Of a stretch of 21,319 nt of DNA, positions 14,747 through 21,319 are shown piece by piece. Position numbers and translations under genes: made by a program. The notes beneath the pieces were generated by a model. That model did not search any database. It was not told the DNA's origin and worked only from the letters and a program-made list of their open reading frames with translations. The stretch is from the IMG/VR virus record IMGVR_UViG_3300038825_001161, positions 1-21,319 of that record; one strand, 5' to 3'. Within the stretch, counting starts at the first letter, position 1; each line of letters opens with the position of its first letter. This stretch comes from a virus.

Positions 14747-16653
14747 CTCTGCCAGCCCTTTACGAAGCTCCCACCGCCCTTAAACCGTTTAGTATTTGCG
14801 CGGAAACTGCCTTCTAAGGGCTTTTCTTTTTCGAGGGGCGTAGTTATGGCATCCTCTTTATGTTCGGCCTTAGACGCAATTCTCTTAAAGTTAGGATTAA
14901 GAATAACCATAGCTGCCATAGCGTAAATTCTAACATCTAATGCTTCATTGCGTTTACCCTCTTTTAATATCCATTTACGCTCTCTTACACCGGCTTTAGT
15001 TTTAATGACACACTTCTCTGCTGTTAACTGGTTAAAGTAATCTTCATGGTAGCCACTAGCAAAAGGCCAATGGCAGTAACCATAACCTTCTTCTTCTATT
15101 CTTAGTCTGCCATATACAACATCTTTAGCCGTATCAGTTCCTATACTAAATAACCTAACACCTCTAACACTTGATTTACTTGGCCTACTTACTAATGGTT
15201 TCCCGAAACCTCCTAACCCTTTTATAGCGTATACATTCCTTGGTTGCCTTGGCTTTACAAAATCATATACATCCTTTGTTAGATAACCAGAATCAATACA
15301 TACGGCTGCTACTGGCAACTCCCTGCTATCTTCTGTTGTATATCGTTCTAGTAACCATTTATCTAGCTGCCGCCATATTTCTTTCTGCGATGGGTCGCCG
15401 TATATAACTTTATATTCTATACCCCAACATTCTTCATCTAATCCCCATCCAACTAACTCGGCCTCTATACGGTCTGCTTGCACATCGATGCCACATGTTA
15501 AAACTAATACGCCCTTTGGTATATCCCCCTTGTACGCTTCGCGCCTCGATTCTAAATAATGGCCGTCTATAGTAGCCTCTAGTTCCTCCCATGTTTCTGC
15601 TAAGAATGTATTAATAAAAGTCTTTAAACCTTCTGGCCCTTTCTTTTTAGAATCTAAGAAACCAGCGGCTGCTTGGTGTAACCTATTATTAAAACCTTTC
15701 TTGGGAGGGAACAAACTATTTAACCCATTTAACCTATAACCCCTCTTACCTTCAAACTTAGCTGTAGCTCTCCATTCCCCATTACTAACCATGGTTCTCC
15801 TATCATCATCATCTAACTTAGCTTTACAATGCTCACAAACTATATGCGCCGTTTCTGGCCTATCCTTTTCCCATATAACATTTTTCCATGCTAATATCTG
15901 AAACTCTCCACACTTAGGGCATGGGGTAAACCATTCTTGTTTATCTGTTATGTTATATTCGTTTTCTACCTTACTTAAATCTTTAATAGTAGGTGTGCTG
16001 GTTTTAATGATAACTGCATTAGGAAAAGTGTCGGTTCTTCTTTCCGCTAGGCTTATAGGGTCGCCCTCCGCTCCCGCGCTTGCAGGGTATCTATCTATCT
16101 CGTCACATAATAAAACGCGAATAGGTCGAGCCGCTAAACTACTAGGGCTATTAGCTCCAGCCATAGTTATATGCCCTCCTAAGAATCTTTTATGTAATAA
16201 GGTGTTACCACTATCTCTAGCTTTACCCGTGCTTATAACTTTAGATAGTGCCGCCGTGTCTCTTATCATTGGAGCTAACCTATCCTTAGACCAAGTATCT
16301 GCCATATCTAAAGTAGGTTGGATACATAATATAGGGCTAGGGTCTTGGCATATAAAGTAGGCTACTATATTATTTATACATTCTGTTTTACCAGTTTGCG
16401 AAGCCCACATAAGCGTAACAGATTGCACACTAGAATCTTTTACAGCATTCATAGGTTCCTTCTGATACGGGGCCATGTTTAATCTATACATGCCAGCCCG
16501 TGCGCTAGATTCGCTAGATAGGATTCTATATTTCTCGGCCCATTCGCTAACCGTCAATCTCGGCGGCGGTTCCCATACTTGAAAATTCTGGTTCAGACTT
16601 TTTAGCGTCGGGCCGAATTGCAAACTCAGTTTTTTGTAATCGTGAAAGCTCAT
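14743..16653 (-). CDS. Terminase large subunit, GpA family
   Basis: 636 aa, normal for the lambda GpA family. The N-terminus has the family's WEPPPRLTVSEWAEKYR and APYQKEPMNAV. The ATPase domain shows a Walker-A-like WASQTGKTE (residues about 83-91), Walker B VLLCDEIDRYP (about 180-190) with Asp184/Glu185, and a Zn-ribbon-like CPKC/CEHC pair (residues about 250-280). The nuclease half has GIDVQADRIEAELVGWG and AVCIDSGYLTKDVYDF. It packages DNA into proheads and cuts the concatemer. The ATG at 16653 gives a 107-nt overlap with the small subunit. A start at TTG before TVSEW would shorten it but lose the WEPPPRL motif, so I keep the long form. Confidence 0.95.
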   Translation of the reverse strand: MSFHDYKKLSLQFGPTLKSLNQNFQVWEPPPRLTVSEWAEKYRILSSESSARAGMYRLNMAPYQKEPMNAVKDSSVQSVTLMWASQTGKTECINNIVAYFICQDPSPILCIQPTLDMADTWSKDRLAPMIRDTAALSKVISTGKARDSGNTLLHKRFLGGHITMAGANSPSSLAARPIRVLLCDEIDRYPASAGAEGDPISLAERRTDTFPNAVIIKTSTPTIKDLSKVENEYNITDKQEWFTPCPKCGEFQILAWKNVIWEKDRPETAHIVCEHCKAKLDDDDRRTMVSNGEWRATAKFEGKRGYRLNGLNSLFPPKKGFNNRLHQAAAGFLDSKKKGPEGLKTFINTFLAETWEELEATIDGHYLESRREAYKGDIPKGVLVLTCGIDVQADRIEAELVGWGLDEECWGIEYKVIYGDPSQKEIWRQLDKWLLERYTTEDSRELPVAAVCIDSGYLTKDVYDFVKPRQPRNVYAIKGLGGFGKPLVSRPSKSSVRGVRLFSIGTDTAKDVVYGRLRIEEEGYGYCHWPFASGYHEDYFNQLTAEKCVIKTKAGVRERKWILKEGKRNEALDVRIYAMAAMVILNPNFKRIASKAEHKEDAITTPLEKEKPLEGSFRANTKRFKGGGSFVKGWQS

Positions 16654-17167
16654 TTAATAACTCGTCTGTAGCTTGTTCATCTAGTGGGCTTTGTAATATC
16701 TTAGTTCTACATGCAGTAAATACATCCTGCATATATCGTTCTACTAATATCTTGGGCAACCAGTTCCCTCGTACTATATCTAATTCTGCTTCTAGCTTTA
16801 AACATTGGGCTAATATACGCCTTCTTTTTAAATCGCCTTCATCTTCATATTCAGAACCTTTTAACCCGTGGTTCTTTATAAATGCTATCCATTCACTTAT
16901 ATCATGGTTTCCGTTACTCTTAGCTTTTGGAGCTTCGTCATGTCTAGCCCACTTCGTTACGCTCGACCTACTAACATTTAATATCTTAGCAAGCTCTACA
17001 TAGTTCTTAGCGTAACCATTATCATTTACAGTATCTTTACCCGCTACAGAAAGCAGATAGGCGCGCTGGCTAGATGTTATACCCTTACCATCTTGCAGCT
17101 TCTTATATGCTAATGCTGCATCTGCTTCTAATAACTTATCAGCTAGTTCTGGTGTTATTGTACTCAC
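16547..17167 (-). CDS. Terminase small subunit, Nu1-like
   Basis: 206 aa from a GTG start at 17167. Residues about 50-85 (YVELAKILNVSRSSVTKWARHDEAP) form a winged-helix or HTH motif of the Nu1 type, which binds packaging-start DNA; the ISEWIAFIKNHG helix follows. The C-terminal half is helical and charged, with LRRRIL-like Leu/Arg repeats (LKRRRILAQCLKLEAELD) for multimerisation and for contacting the large subunit. It lies immediately upstream of the GpA terminase, overlapping it by 107 nt. Only a weak AGG precedes the GTG. Confidence 0.8.
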   Translation of the reverse strand: MSTITPELADKLLEADAALAYKKLQDGKGITSSQRAYLLSVAGKDTVNDNGYAKNYVELAKILNVSRSSVTKWARHDEAPKAKSNGNHDISEWIAFIKNHGLKGSEYEDEGDLKRRRILAQCLKLEAELDIVRGNWLPKILVERYMQDVFTACRTKILQSPLDEQATDELLNELSRLQKTEFAIRPDAKKSEPEFSSMGTAAEIDG

Positions 17168-17192
17168 TACCTAACAATATAATACCAATAGT

Positions 17193-17215
17193 AAAAAACA
17201 GAACCGTCATTCCGT
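17193..17215 (-). terminator. Weak hairpin with T-run in the folE-terS gap
   Basis: Minus strand ACGGAA/TTCTGT forms a 6-bp stem (one G-U pair) with a 6-nt loop, followed immediately by a T run. It sits in the 76-nt gap between modification and packaging genes. It could be a weak terminator or attenuator between the two modules. Stability is low. Confidence 0.3.
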
Positions 17216-17221
17216 ATTATA
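17216..17221 (-). promoter_or_regulatory. Possible -10 box (TATAAT) upstream of terS
   Basis: A perfect TATAAT on the minus strand, 49-54 nt before the terS GTG. No good -35 box is visible 16-19 nt upstream, so this is a tentative start site for packaging and structural genes; the transcript would begin near the weak hairpin. Confidence 0.25.
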
Positions 17222-17243
17222 TAGGTGTGTAGCTGTATGCTTT

Positions 17244-17837
17244 TCACTTTATACTATTTAAAAACTCTGCTCTTACTTCTGGTTTATTATACACACCCTT
17301 TAAAGAAGTAGTAACCATTTTAGAATTCTGCTTTCTAGCACCGCGGCATAACATACAGAAATGCTTTGCCTCTAACATTACAGCAACTCCTTTTGGGTGT
17401 AGCTTTTCTAATAGTATATCTGCTACTTGAGTTGTTAACCTTTCCTGCACTTGCAGCCGCTTACTATATACATCTAATACGCGAGCTAATTTAGATAAGC
17501 CTACAATCCTTTTACTCGGTATATAACTTATATGAGCGGTCCCCATGAAGGGCAGCATGTGATGTTCGCAAGTAGAATAGAATTCTATATCTCTTAGAGT
17601 TACCATTTCATCATAACCCTCGTTTTCAAATGTAGTTAATATATCATCTACATTTTGGTCATATCCCCCAAAAACTTCTTTATAGCTTTTAGCTACTCGC
17701 TTTGGAGTATCCAATAAACCTTCCCTATCGGGATTCTCTCCAATGCTTTTTAATATATTGTATATAGATTGCTTTACAATATATTCAGAATCTTGTGAGA
17801 CTGTAGGCTCAGTTTCCAATCTGGCTGGTCTAGGCAT
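17244..17837 (-). CDS. folE: GTP cyclohydrolase I, type IA
   Basis: 197 aa from ATG 17837; a TTG four codons upstream is the only longer alternative. It converts GTP to dihydroneopterin triphosphate, the first step to preQ0. It has the type IA motifs: YSTCEHHMLPF (Zn ligands Cys90 and His93), GLSKLARVLDVYSKRLQVQERLTTQVAD, and HPKGVAVMLEAKHFCMLCRGARKQ with Zn ligand Cys161. Neighbouring queE, queD and queC show that the product goes to 7-deazaguanine rather than folate. The start overlaps the queE 3' end by 64 nt, so it is probably translationally coupled. It is the last gene of the modification cluster before the packaging genes. Confidence 0.96.
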   Translation of the reverse strand: MPRPARLETEPTVSQDSEYIVKQSIYNILKSIGENPDREGLLDTPKRVAKSYKEVFGGYDQNVDDILTTFENEGYDEMVTLRDIEFYSTCEHHMLPFMGTAHISYIPSKRIVGLSKLARVLDVYSKRLQVQERLTTQVADILLEKLHPKGVAVMLEAKHFCMLCRGARKQNSKMVTTSLKGVYNKPEVRAEFLNSIK

Positions 17838-18403
17838 AGCTGTATACAATGTTTTATATTTTCTTGGTTAGGCCGGTTATCATCAAATATAGGGCTACAG
17901 TATTTGTTAATTATAGTTACATCATCTGGTTCACTTAACCTAAAATGCCCCTTATGCCTAACTAGTCTATATTCATCTATAGTAGCATCTTTAAAGTTTT
18001 TAGTTATAACATGGTTAGCAACTTTAGGTGAAACAACTAACCAATCTATAACACTTCTTAAAGATTCGCTAACATAGTTATTACCATTAGTTTCAATAGC
18101 AATTAAAAACCCTGCATCCTTAAAGTATTCTAAAACATCAAAACTTAATTGTAGTAATGGTTCACCGCCGGTAAACACTAACCACTTGCAAGGGTCATGC
18201 TGTAGTATTTGCAGCTTTAATTCCTTTAAGTTAAATGTTTTGTTACTTTCAAATTCAGTATCACAAAAGCCACAAGTTAAATCACATCCAGCTAACCTTA
18301 TAAATATACTTGGTTCTCCGGTACGCGCTCCTTCGCCTTGCAAACTATAAAATATTTCATTTACATCTAGTTCAGCTAATTCTCTTAATTTATTAATACT
18401 CAT
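17774..18403 (-). CDS. queE: 7-carboxy-7-deazaguanine synthase, radical SAM
   Basis: A 209-aa radical-SAM enzyme converting carboxytetrahydropterin to 7-carboxy-7-deazaguanine. The protein opens with the family's FYSLQGEGARTGEPSIFIRLAGC. It then has the CxxxCxxC cluster motif (Cys40, Cys44, Cys47; CDLTCGFCDTEF), the FTGGEPLLQ SAM motif and IETNG, all expected of QueE. The C-terminus WKLSLQSHKILNIL matches the usual family ending. The start ATG overlaps the queD stop as ATGA. Folding and length are normal and no residue appears to be missing. Confidence 0.96.
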   Translation of the reverse strand: MSINKLRELAELDVNEIFYSLQGEGARTGEPSIFIRLAGCDLTCGFCDTEFESNKTFNLKELKLQILQHDPCKWLVFTGGEPLLQLSFDVLEYFKDAGFLIAIETNGNNYVSESLRSVIDWLVVSPKVANHVITKNFKDATIDEYRLVRHKGHFRLSEPDDVTIINKYCSPIFDDNRPNQENIKHCIQLCLDQPDWKLSLQSHKILNIL

Positions 18404-18834
18404 ATACCTACTTCGTATTTCGCACTATTCTTATCATCTTCAAAAACTTCTACACTCTTAATAGCTACCCTGCCATTAGTTTCAAATGTAACAGTCCTCC
18501 TAAACTGTTCTTCTATATATTTACATAACCCCTCGGCTGATGCATCCGGTACTATATGTAATTTCCATAATACACTAGCATAAGTTTTAAAGTAGTCTAA
18601 GTGTGTATCATGCTGGCAAACTAATAAAGCATGGTCTAGCTTCTTATCTATCCAATCCTTAATAAAATCTAGTTTGCCAAAATCTATTACAAAACCATTT
18701 TCATCTAACTCCTTTGCTATAAACGTAAATTTAATAGCCCAGTTATGACCATGCACATACTGGCAATGCCCATCATGCAATGGCTGTCGATGTGCAAAGG
18801 GTATATTATAATATGTCTTACTACACGTTATCAT
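18400..18834 (-). CDS. queD: 6-carboxy-5,6,7,8-tetrahydropterin synthase
   Basis: A 144-aa PTPS-family enzyme that turns dihydroneopterin triphosphate into CPH4. It shows the Zn-binding His15, His28 and His30 (FAHRQ, HGHNW) and the QueD-type Cys24 in CxxxHGH, along with VIDFGKLD, LDHALL and a C-terminal SAEGLCKYIE plus VEVFED. The CxxxHGH spacing favours QueD over biopterin-forming PTPS. It overlaps queC by 14 nt and queE by ATGA. The annotated start directly precedes the family's initial strand. Confidence 0.95.
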   Translation of the reverse strand: MITCSKTYYNIPFAHRQPLHDGHCQYVHGHNWAIKFTFIAKELDENGFVIDFGKLDFIKDWIDKKLDHALLVCQHDTHLDYFKTYASVLWKLHIVPDASAEGLCKYIEEQFRRTVTFETNGRVAIKSVEVFEDDKNSAKYEVGI

Positions 18835-19507
18835 ATTCAGTAGGGTCTATTACTCCTGCTATACTAAAAGCCTCTATACGTTCTCGGCACGTTCCACACT
18901 TACCACAATGCTTTTCCCCGCCCTCATAGCAAGACCAAGTAGTTGTCCAATCAATTCCGTAATGTTCGCCTAGTGTTACTATATCTTCTTTTCGCTTGTC
19001 TAAGAATGGGGCATATAGTTCGACCTTATTCCAATCTGCTTCATTTAAAGCACCCTGCATAGCGTCTACGAAACTTTTCCTGCAATCTGGATATACTGCA
19101 TGGTCACCGTTATGCGCTCCATAAGCAACCGCTTCAGCACCAGTAGAAAATGCATAGGCAGCTGCTATACTTAGCATCATCATATTTCTATTAGGTACTA
19201 CTGTTTTCTTCATATTATCTTCTTCATAATGCCCATGTGGTACTTCTACATTATCATCAGTCTGGCTACTGCCTTTAAGCAGTTTCTTAACATCTGATAA
19301 ATCCACTATCTCTAAAGGAACATTTAATTTAAAACATGTAGCCTTAGCATAGTTTAATTCTTTGCTATGCCTTTGCCCGTAGTTAAACGATATACAGTTA
19401 ACTTCGTTGCCCTGCTCTAATATGTGATGCAGTAAGACCGTAGAGTCCATACCGCCCGATAATATATGTATAGTATTCATTAGTACAAAATCGTATGAAT
19501 GAATCAT
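18821..19507 (-). CDS. queC: 7-cyano-7-deazaguanine (preQ0) synthase
   Basis: A 228-aa ATP-dependent enzyme that makes preQ0 from 7-carboxy-7-deazaguanine. It has the PP-loop SGGMDST (residues about 17-23), NYGQRHSKEL, VPNRNMMMLSIAAAYA, YGAHNGDHAVYPDCR and the Zn-binding C-terminal CYEGGEKHCGKCGTCRER. There is no fused glutamine amidotransferase, so it is the plain QueC and not the GAT-QueC described in phage 9g. The ATG at 19507 overlaps the dpdA stop as ATGA. A second Met ten residues in (MNTIHILSGG) would fit family N-termini better, so either may be used. Confidence 0.95.
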   Translation of the reverse strand: MIHSYDFVLMNTIHILSGGMDSTVLLHHILEQGNEVNCISFNYGQRHSKELNYAKATCFKLNVPLEIVDLSDVKKLLKGSSQTDDNVEVPHGHYEEDNMKKTVVPNRNMMMLSIAAAYAFSTGAEAVAYGAHNGDHAVYPDCRKSFVDAMQGALNEADWNKVELYAPFLDKRKEDIVTLGEHYGIDWTTTWSCYEGGEKHCGKCGTCRERIEAFSIAGVIDPTEYDNV

Positions 19508-20343
19508 CTTTTTAAAACGCTTATTCTATTCTGCGCTGTTTTTTGGTGTATACTTAAACGAGTTATATGCTCTCCATCTATATGACCTAATAACTTACCA
19601 AATTTAGCCCTAGCACGTTTTTCTAACTTTAAATAATACTCTACTTCACCTTGTAAATTTTGCCTACTTCCCTTTACTGTCATTTGGCCAAATTGATTCC
19701 ATCTACCATATTTGCACGGGCCTACCTCCCAGTTAGTTGCATCTACACTATCCCAAGGTAATGCCATTATAGATTTCTCACTACCATAACCAAAACCGTG
19801 CATACGCTTAGGCCAAACTCTAGCGAAGCATTGTTCAGCGAATTTATTCTTAATACCAAACTTCATGGCTACACCACCTAACGCTATTTTAGGATAATCT
19901 TTTGCCATGCCCTTTAATACATTCCAAGGCTCTCCATGATGATAGCAGGGTATAGCAGGAACACCTTGCCGCCACATTTTCTCTGTATTCCTAAGACTAG
20001 CTTTCCAATCCCCTATAACATCTAAACTAAAAACTTCTACTAGTGTACTATCTTTAGCTAACAGTTCCTTTGCAGTATCTATATAATCCTGCAAGTTAAT
20101 TACACTACCTTTATTATGCGCGCTAAATGCACCAGAATCTAAAGCCCAGTTTCTATATACATAATCACTTTGCTTTTTTAGAAACGGTTTAAGGTAAACA
20201 TAACTTATAAGTAGTGCGGGTTTTAAACTTTCAGGAATTTTTTTGCACCCTCTTATACCTTGCAAAACATTTCCACCTTGAGCCACGCCATCATGCGCTA
20301 ACCTTACTGTAGGTGCATCTAATTCTGTCTGCGCATCTGGCAT
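19504..20343 (-). CDS. dpdA: DpdA-type 7-deazaguanine DNA transglycosylase (TGT-like)
   Basis: A 279-aa TIM-barrel TGT paralogue predicted to exchange guanine in DNA for preQ0. Seen in order: WALDSGAFSAH (about 66-76; Asp69, equivalent to the DSGGFQ loop of tRNA TGT), FSLDVIGDW (105-113), PAIPCYHHGEPW (129-140), KIALGGVAMK (152-161), HGFGYGS (182-188) and PWDSVDATNWEVG (196-207). I place the probable nucleophile Asp198 at the position of the TGT FDCVMPTR loop by analogy. The usual tRNA-TGT Zn site is not apparent, as in DpdA proteins. It overlaps the ParB-like gene by 25 nt and queC by ATGA. The complete preQ0 pathway next to it strongly supports DNA modification. Confidence 0.88.
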   Translation of the reverse strand: MPDAQTELDAPTVRLAHDGVAQGGNVLQGIRGCKKIPESLKPALLISYVYLKPFLKKQSDYVYRNWALDSGAFSAHNKGSVINLQDYIDTAKELLAKDSTLVEVFSLDVIGDWKASLRNTEKMWRQGVPAIPCYHHGEPWNVLKGMAKDYPKIALGGVAMKFGIKNKFAEQCFARVWPKRMHGFGYGSEKSIMALPWDSVDATNWEVGPCKYGRWNQFGQMTVKGSRQNLQGEVEYYLKLEKRARAKFGKLLGHIDGEHITRLSIHQKTAQNRISVLKR

Positions 20344-20909
20344 ATATTAGTTATTGATTGGGCGTAGTTATCTGATTCACCTATAGATTTAGTTATTATA
20401 TCCCATTGCAGTTTAGTAAACTTAACTGACTTACTATCATCATTTGCATCATCCATATCTTCTATCGATGGTGGTTCCCATTCTGCATTAAGTAACGGGT
20501 CTATCTCATGGTCAAGAAAACCAGATAACTCTAAATCTAAGTTAGCTTCTTTTAGTTCCTTTAATATATTACCTACATCTTGAAAATCTAACTCGGCTAA
20601 TTCTGCTACCCTGTTATCTGCTAATAGGTGTGCTTTCTCGTCTGCTTCGTTTTCAAAGTCTTGATAATCGACCGGAACCTTTTCTTGATTCAATACCTTA
20701 GCAGCCGCCAGTCGGCCATGCCCTGCTACTATATAACCGGAACGCTTAGAAACTGTTATAGGGTTTCTCCATCCTTGGGCATTTATAATTCTAGCTAACA
20801 GATTAACCTGACGTTCATCATGCTTATTAGGATTATTAGGATGCTCTACTAGCTTTAGTATATCTACTAGCTCCGAGTGTGAACAATGTACCTTGATTGA
20901 CTCTGACAT
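20319..20909 (-). CDS. ParB/sulfiredoxin-fold domain protein next to dpdA
   Basis: A 196-aa protein. Residues about 17-90 are a ParB N-terminal domain (LVEHPNNPNKHDERQVNLLARIINAQGWRNPITV, then GYIVAGHGRLAAAKVL). The GHGR box occupies the position of the nucleotide-binding GxxR motif. DEKAHLLADNRVAELAELD follows, as in many phage ParB-domain proteins that are often fused to DNA methyltransferases; no methyltransferase domain is present here. The C-terminus is acidic and helical (EPPSIEDMDDAND, KFTKLQWDIITKSIG). A good Shine-Dalgarno (AAAGGAG, 11 nt upstream) supports this start. Overlap with dpdA suggests a joint function. Alternative roles are DNA binding or partition. Confidence 0.75.
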   Translation of the reverse strand: MSESIKVHCSHSELVDILKLVEHPNNPNKHDERQVNLLARIINAQGWRNPITVSKRSGYIVAGHGRLAAAKVLNQEKVPVDYQDFENEADEKAHLLADNRVAELAELDFQDVGNILKELKEANLDLELSGFLDHEIDPLLNAEWEPPSIEDMDDANDDSKSVKFTKLQWDIITKSIGESDNYAQSITNICQMRRQN

Positions 20910-21319
20910 AGATTTAGTTTCTCCTTTTCTATAGCTGCTTCTAGTTCCTTCATATCCCTTAGCTCCCCTGCTTCTTTATAATGGTTAATTATACCCCTGC
21001 CAAAATCTTTAGGCTGGCTACGTTTAATTACATCATAGTAATCCCATCCTATTAACTTAATAGAAGAATCATCTATATACTTCGCTAAGACTATACGCTC
21101 TGCATGTTTCTTGTGCTGCTTACATAGAACACTAATGGGCCTTCTATATGTCTTAACATCTATAGTAATTGCACCTATAGAAAAATCATAACTATCACCG
21201 CCGCCGTTTAGGTTCTCCCAAGTTAAGGGCAAAGCGTATGCATGACTAAAGGCTACTTCACCTAGTAGACCTATATATTCGTGATTTGCGGAAAGGGGTT
21301 TGTAAGAAGTTTGGCCTAT
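20867..21319 (-). CDS. PD-(D/E)XK nuclease-like protein (5' end outside window)
   Basis: The frame stays open to the right edge: 29 further codons precede the TTG at 21232, so at least 150 residues are visible and the N-terminus is outside. The extra residues read IGLLGEVAFSHAYALPLTWENLNGGGDSYDF. Together with AITIDVKTYRR they give the E...D...DxK arrangement of a PD-(D/E)XK nuclease fold (GLLGE, DSYDF, IDVK). Beyond that are a strand with ERIVLAKYIDD, IKLIGWDYYDVIK and a helical end. Similar small proteins are frequent in phages. It overlaps the ParB-like gene by 43 nt, so it may belong to the modification module or be an unrelated accessory nuclease. Confidence 0.7.
   Translation of the reverse strand: MGQTSYKPLSANHEYIGLLGEVAFSHAYALPLTWENLNGGGDSYDFSIGAITIDVKTYRRPISVLCKQHKKHAERIVLAKYIDDSSIKLIGWDYYDVIKRSQPKDFGRGIINHYKEAGELRDMKELEAAIEKEKLNLCQSQSRYIVHTRS
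20921..20927 (-). promoter_or_regulatory. Shine-Dalgarno before ParB-like gene
   Basis: AAAGGAG on the minus strand, 11 nt before the ATG at 20909. It is the clearest ribosome binding site in the window, lying within the last codons of the nuclease-like gene, and fixes the ParB-like start. Confidence 0.6.

Noticed and set aside
15950-16360. 136-codon plus-strand frame opposite the terminase ATPase domain
   Set aside because: Hydrophobic shadow of the conserved Walker-motif region on the other strand.
17838-17849. TTG start adding four residues to FolE
   Set aside because: An in-frame ATG at 17837 is available, neither start has a ribosome binding site, and FolE N-termini are not conserved there.
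17244-18834. FolE/QueD as folate or biopterin genes, or the set as a tRNA queuosine pathway
   Set aside because: QueE, QueC and a DpdA-type transglycosylase are in the same overlapping block, and no QueF, QueA or tRNA-type TGT is seen.
1-21319. tRNA genes, CRISPR arrays, insertion sequences, integrase or attachment sites
   Set aside because: None seen: no cloverleaf-like segments, no regularly spaced direct repeats, no transposase or integrase motifs, and almost no non-coding space.

Overview
The window is one contiguous, minus-strand stretch of a tailed double-stranded DNA phage or prophage. It contains no ribosomal RNA, tRNA or bacterial housekeeping gene that I can see. Genes follow each other with 0-4 nt spacing or ATGA/TAATG overlaps, so transcription runs from the right edge (21319) to the left edge (1). 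The DNA is A+T-rich overall; the exceptions are the capsid gene (codon choice) and the leftmost tail-fibre gene (base composition). The host cannot be named from the sequence. One clear Shine-Dalgarno (before the ParB-like gene) argues for a bacterial host that uses them, but most genes appear translationally coupled.

Layout, in transcription order. (1) 21319-17244, DNA modification: a right-truncated PD-(D/E)XK nuclease-like protein, a ParB/Srx-fold protein, a DpdA-type 7-deazaguanine DNA transglycosylase, then QueC, QueD, QueE and FolE. FolE, QueD, QueE and QueC make preQ0 from GTP, and DpdA would swap it for guanine in DNA. No preQ0-tailoring enzyme is in view, so the predicted modified base is dPreQ0 unless other enzymes lie outside. 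(2) 17167-12356, packaging: small terminase, GpA-type large terminase, a gpW-like head-tail joining domain fused to a beta-sandwich, and a lambda gpB-type portal. (3) 12363-10381, an S78-type prohead protease fused to an HK97-fold major capsid protein, followed by a strong UUCG-loop terminator. (4) 10320-7616, connector and tail genes: a probable connector, tail terminator, gp10/Z-like basic protein, tail tube and tail chaperone candidates. (5) 7614-1, a short tape measure, four to five poorly known tail-tip or fibre proteins, and a LamG-bearing fibre that runs off the left edge.

The observations I consider most worth following are these. The ParB-like gene is coupled to DpdA, recalling the DpdA-DpdB pair of bacteria. 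The 9-nt sequence TTGAAACAG recurs 34-37 nt before five structural-gene start codons. GATC is almost absent. Arginine codon choice switches abruptly inside the protease-capsid fusion exactly at an internal ATG. Two genes running off the window edges (1-1228 and 20867-21319) were read directly from the sequence.
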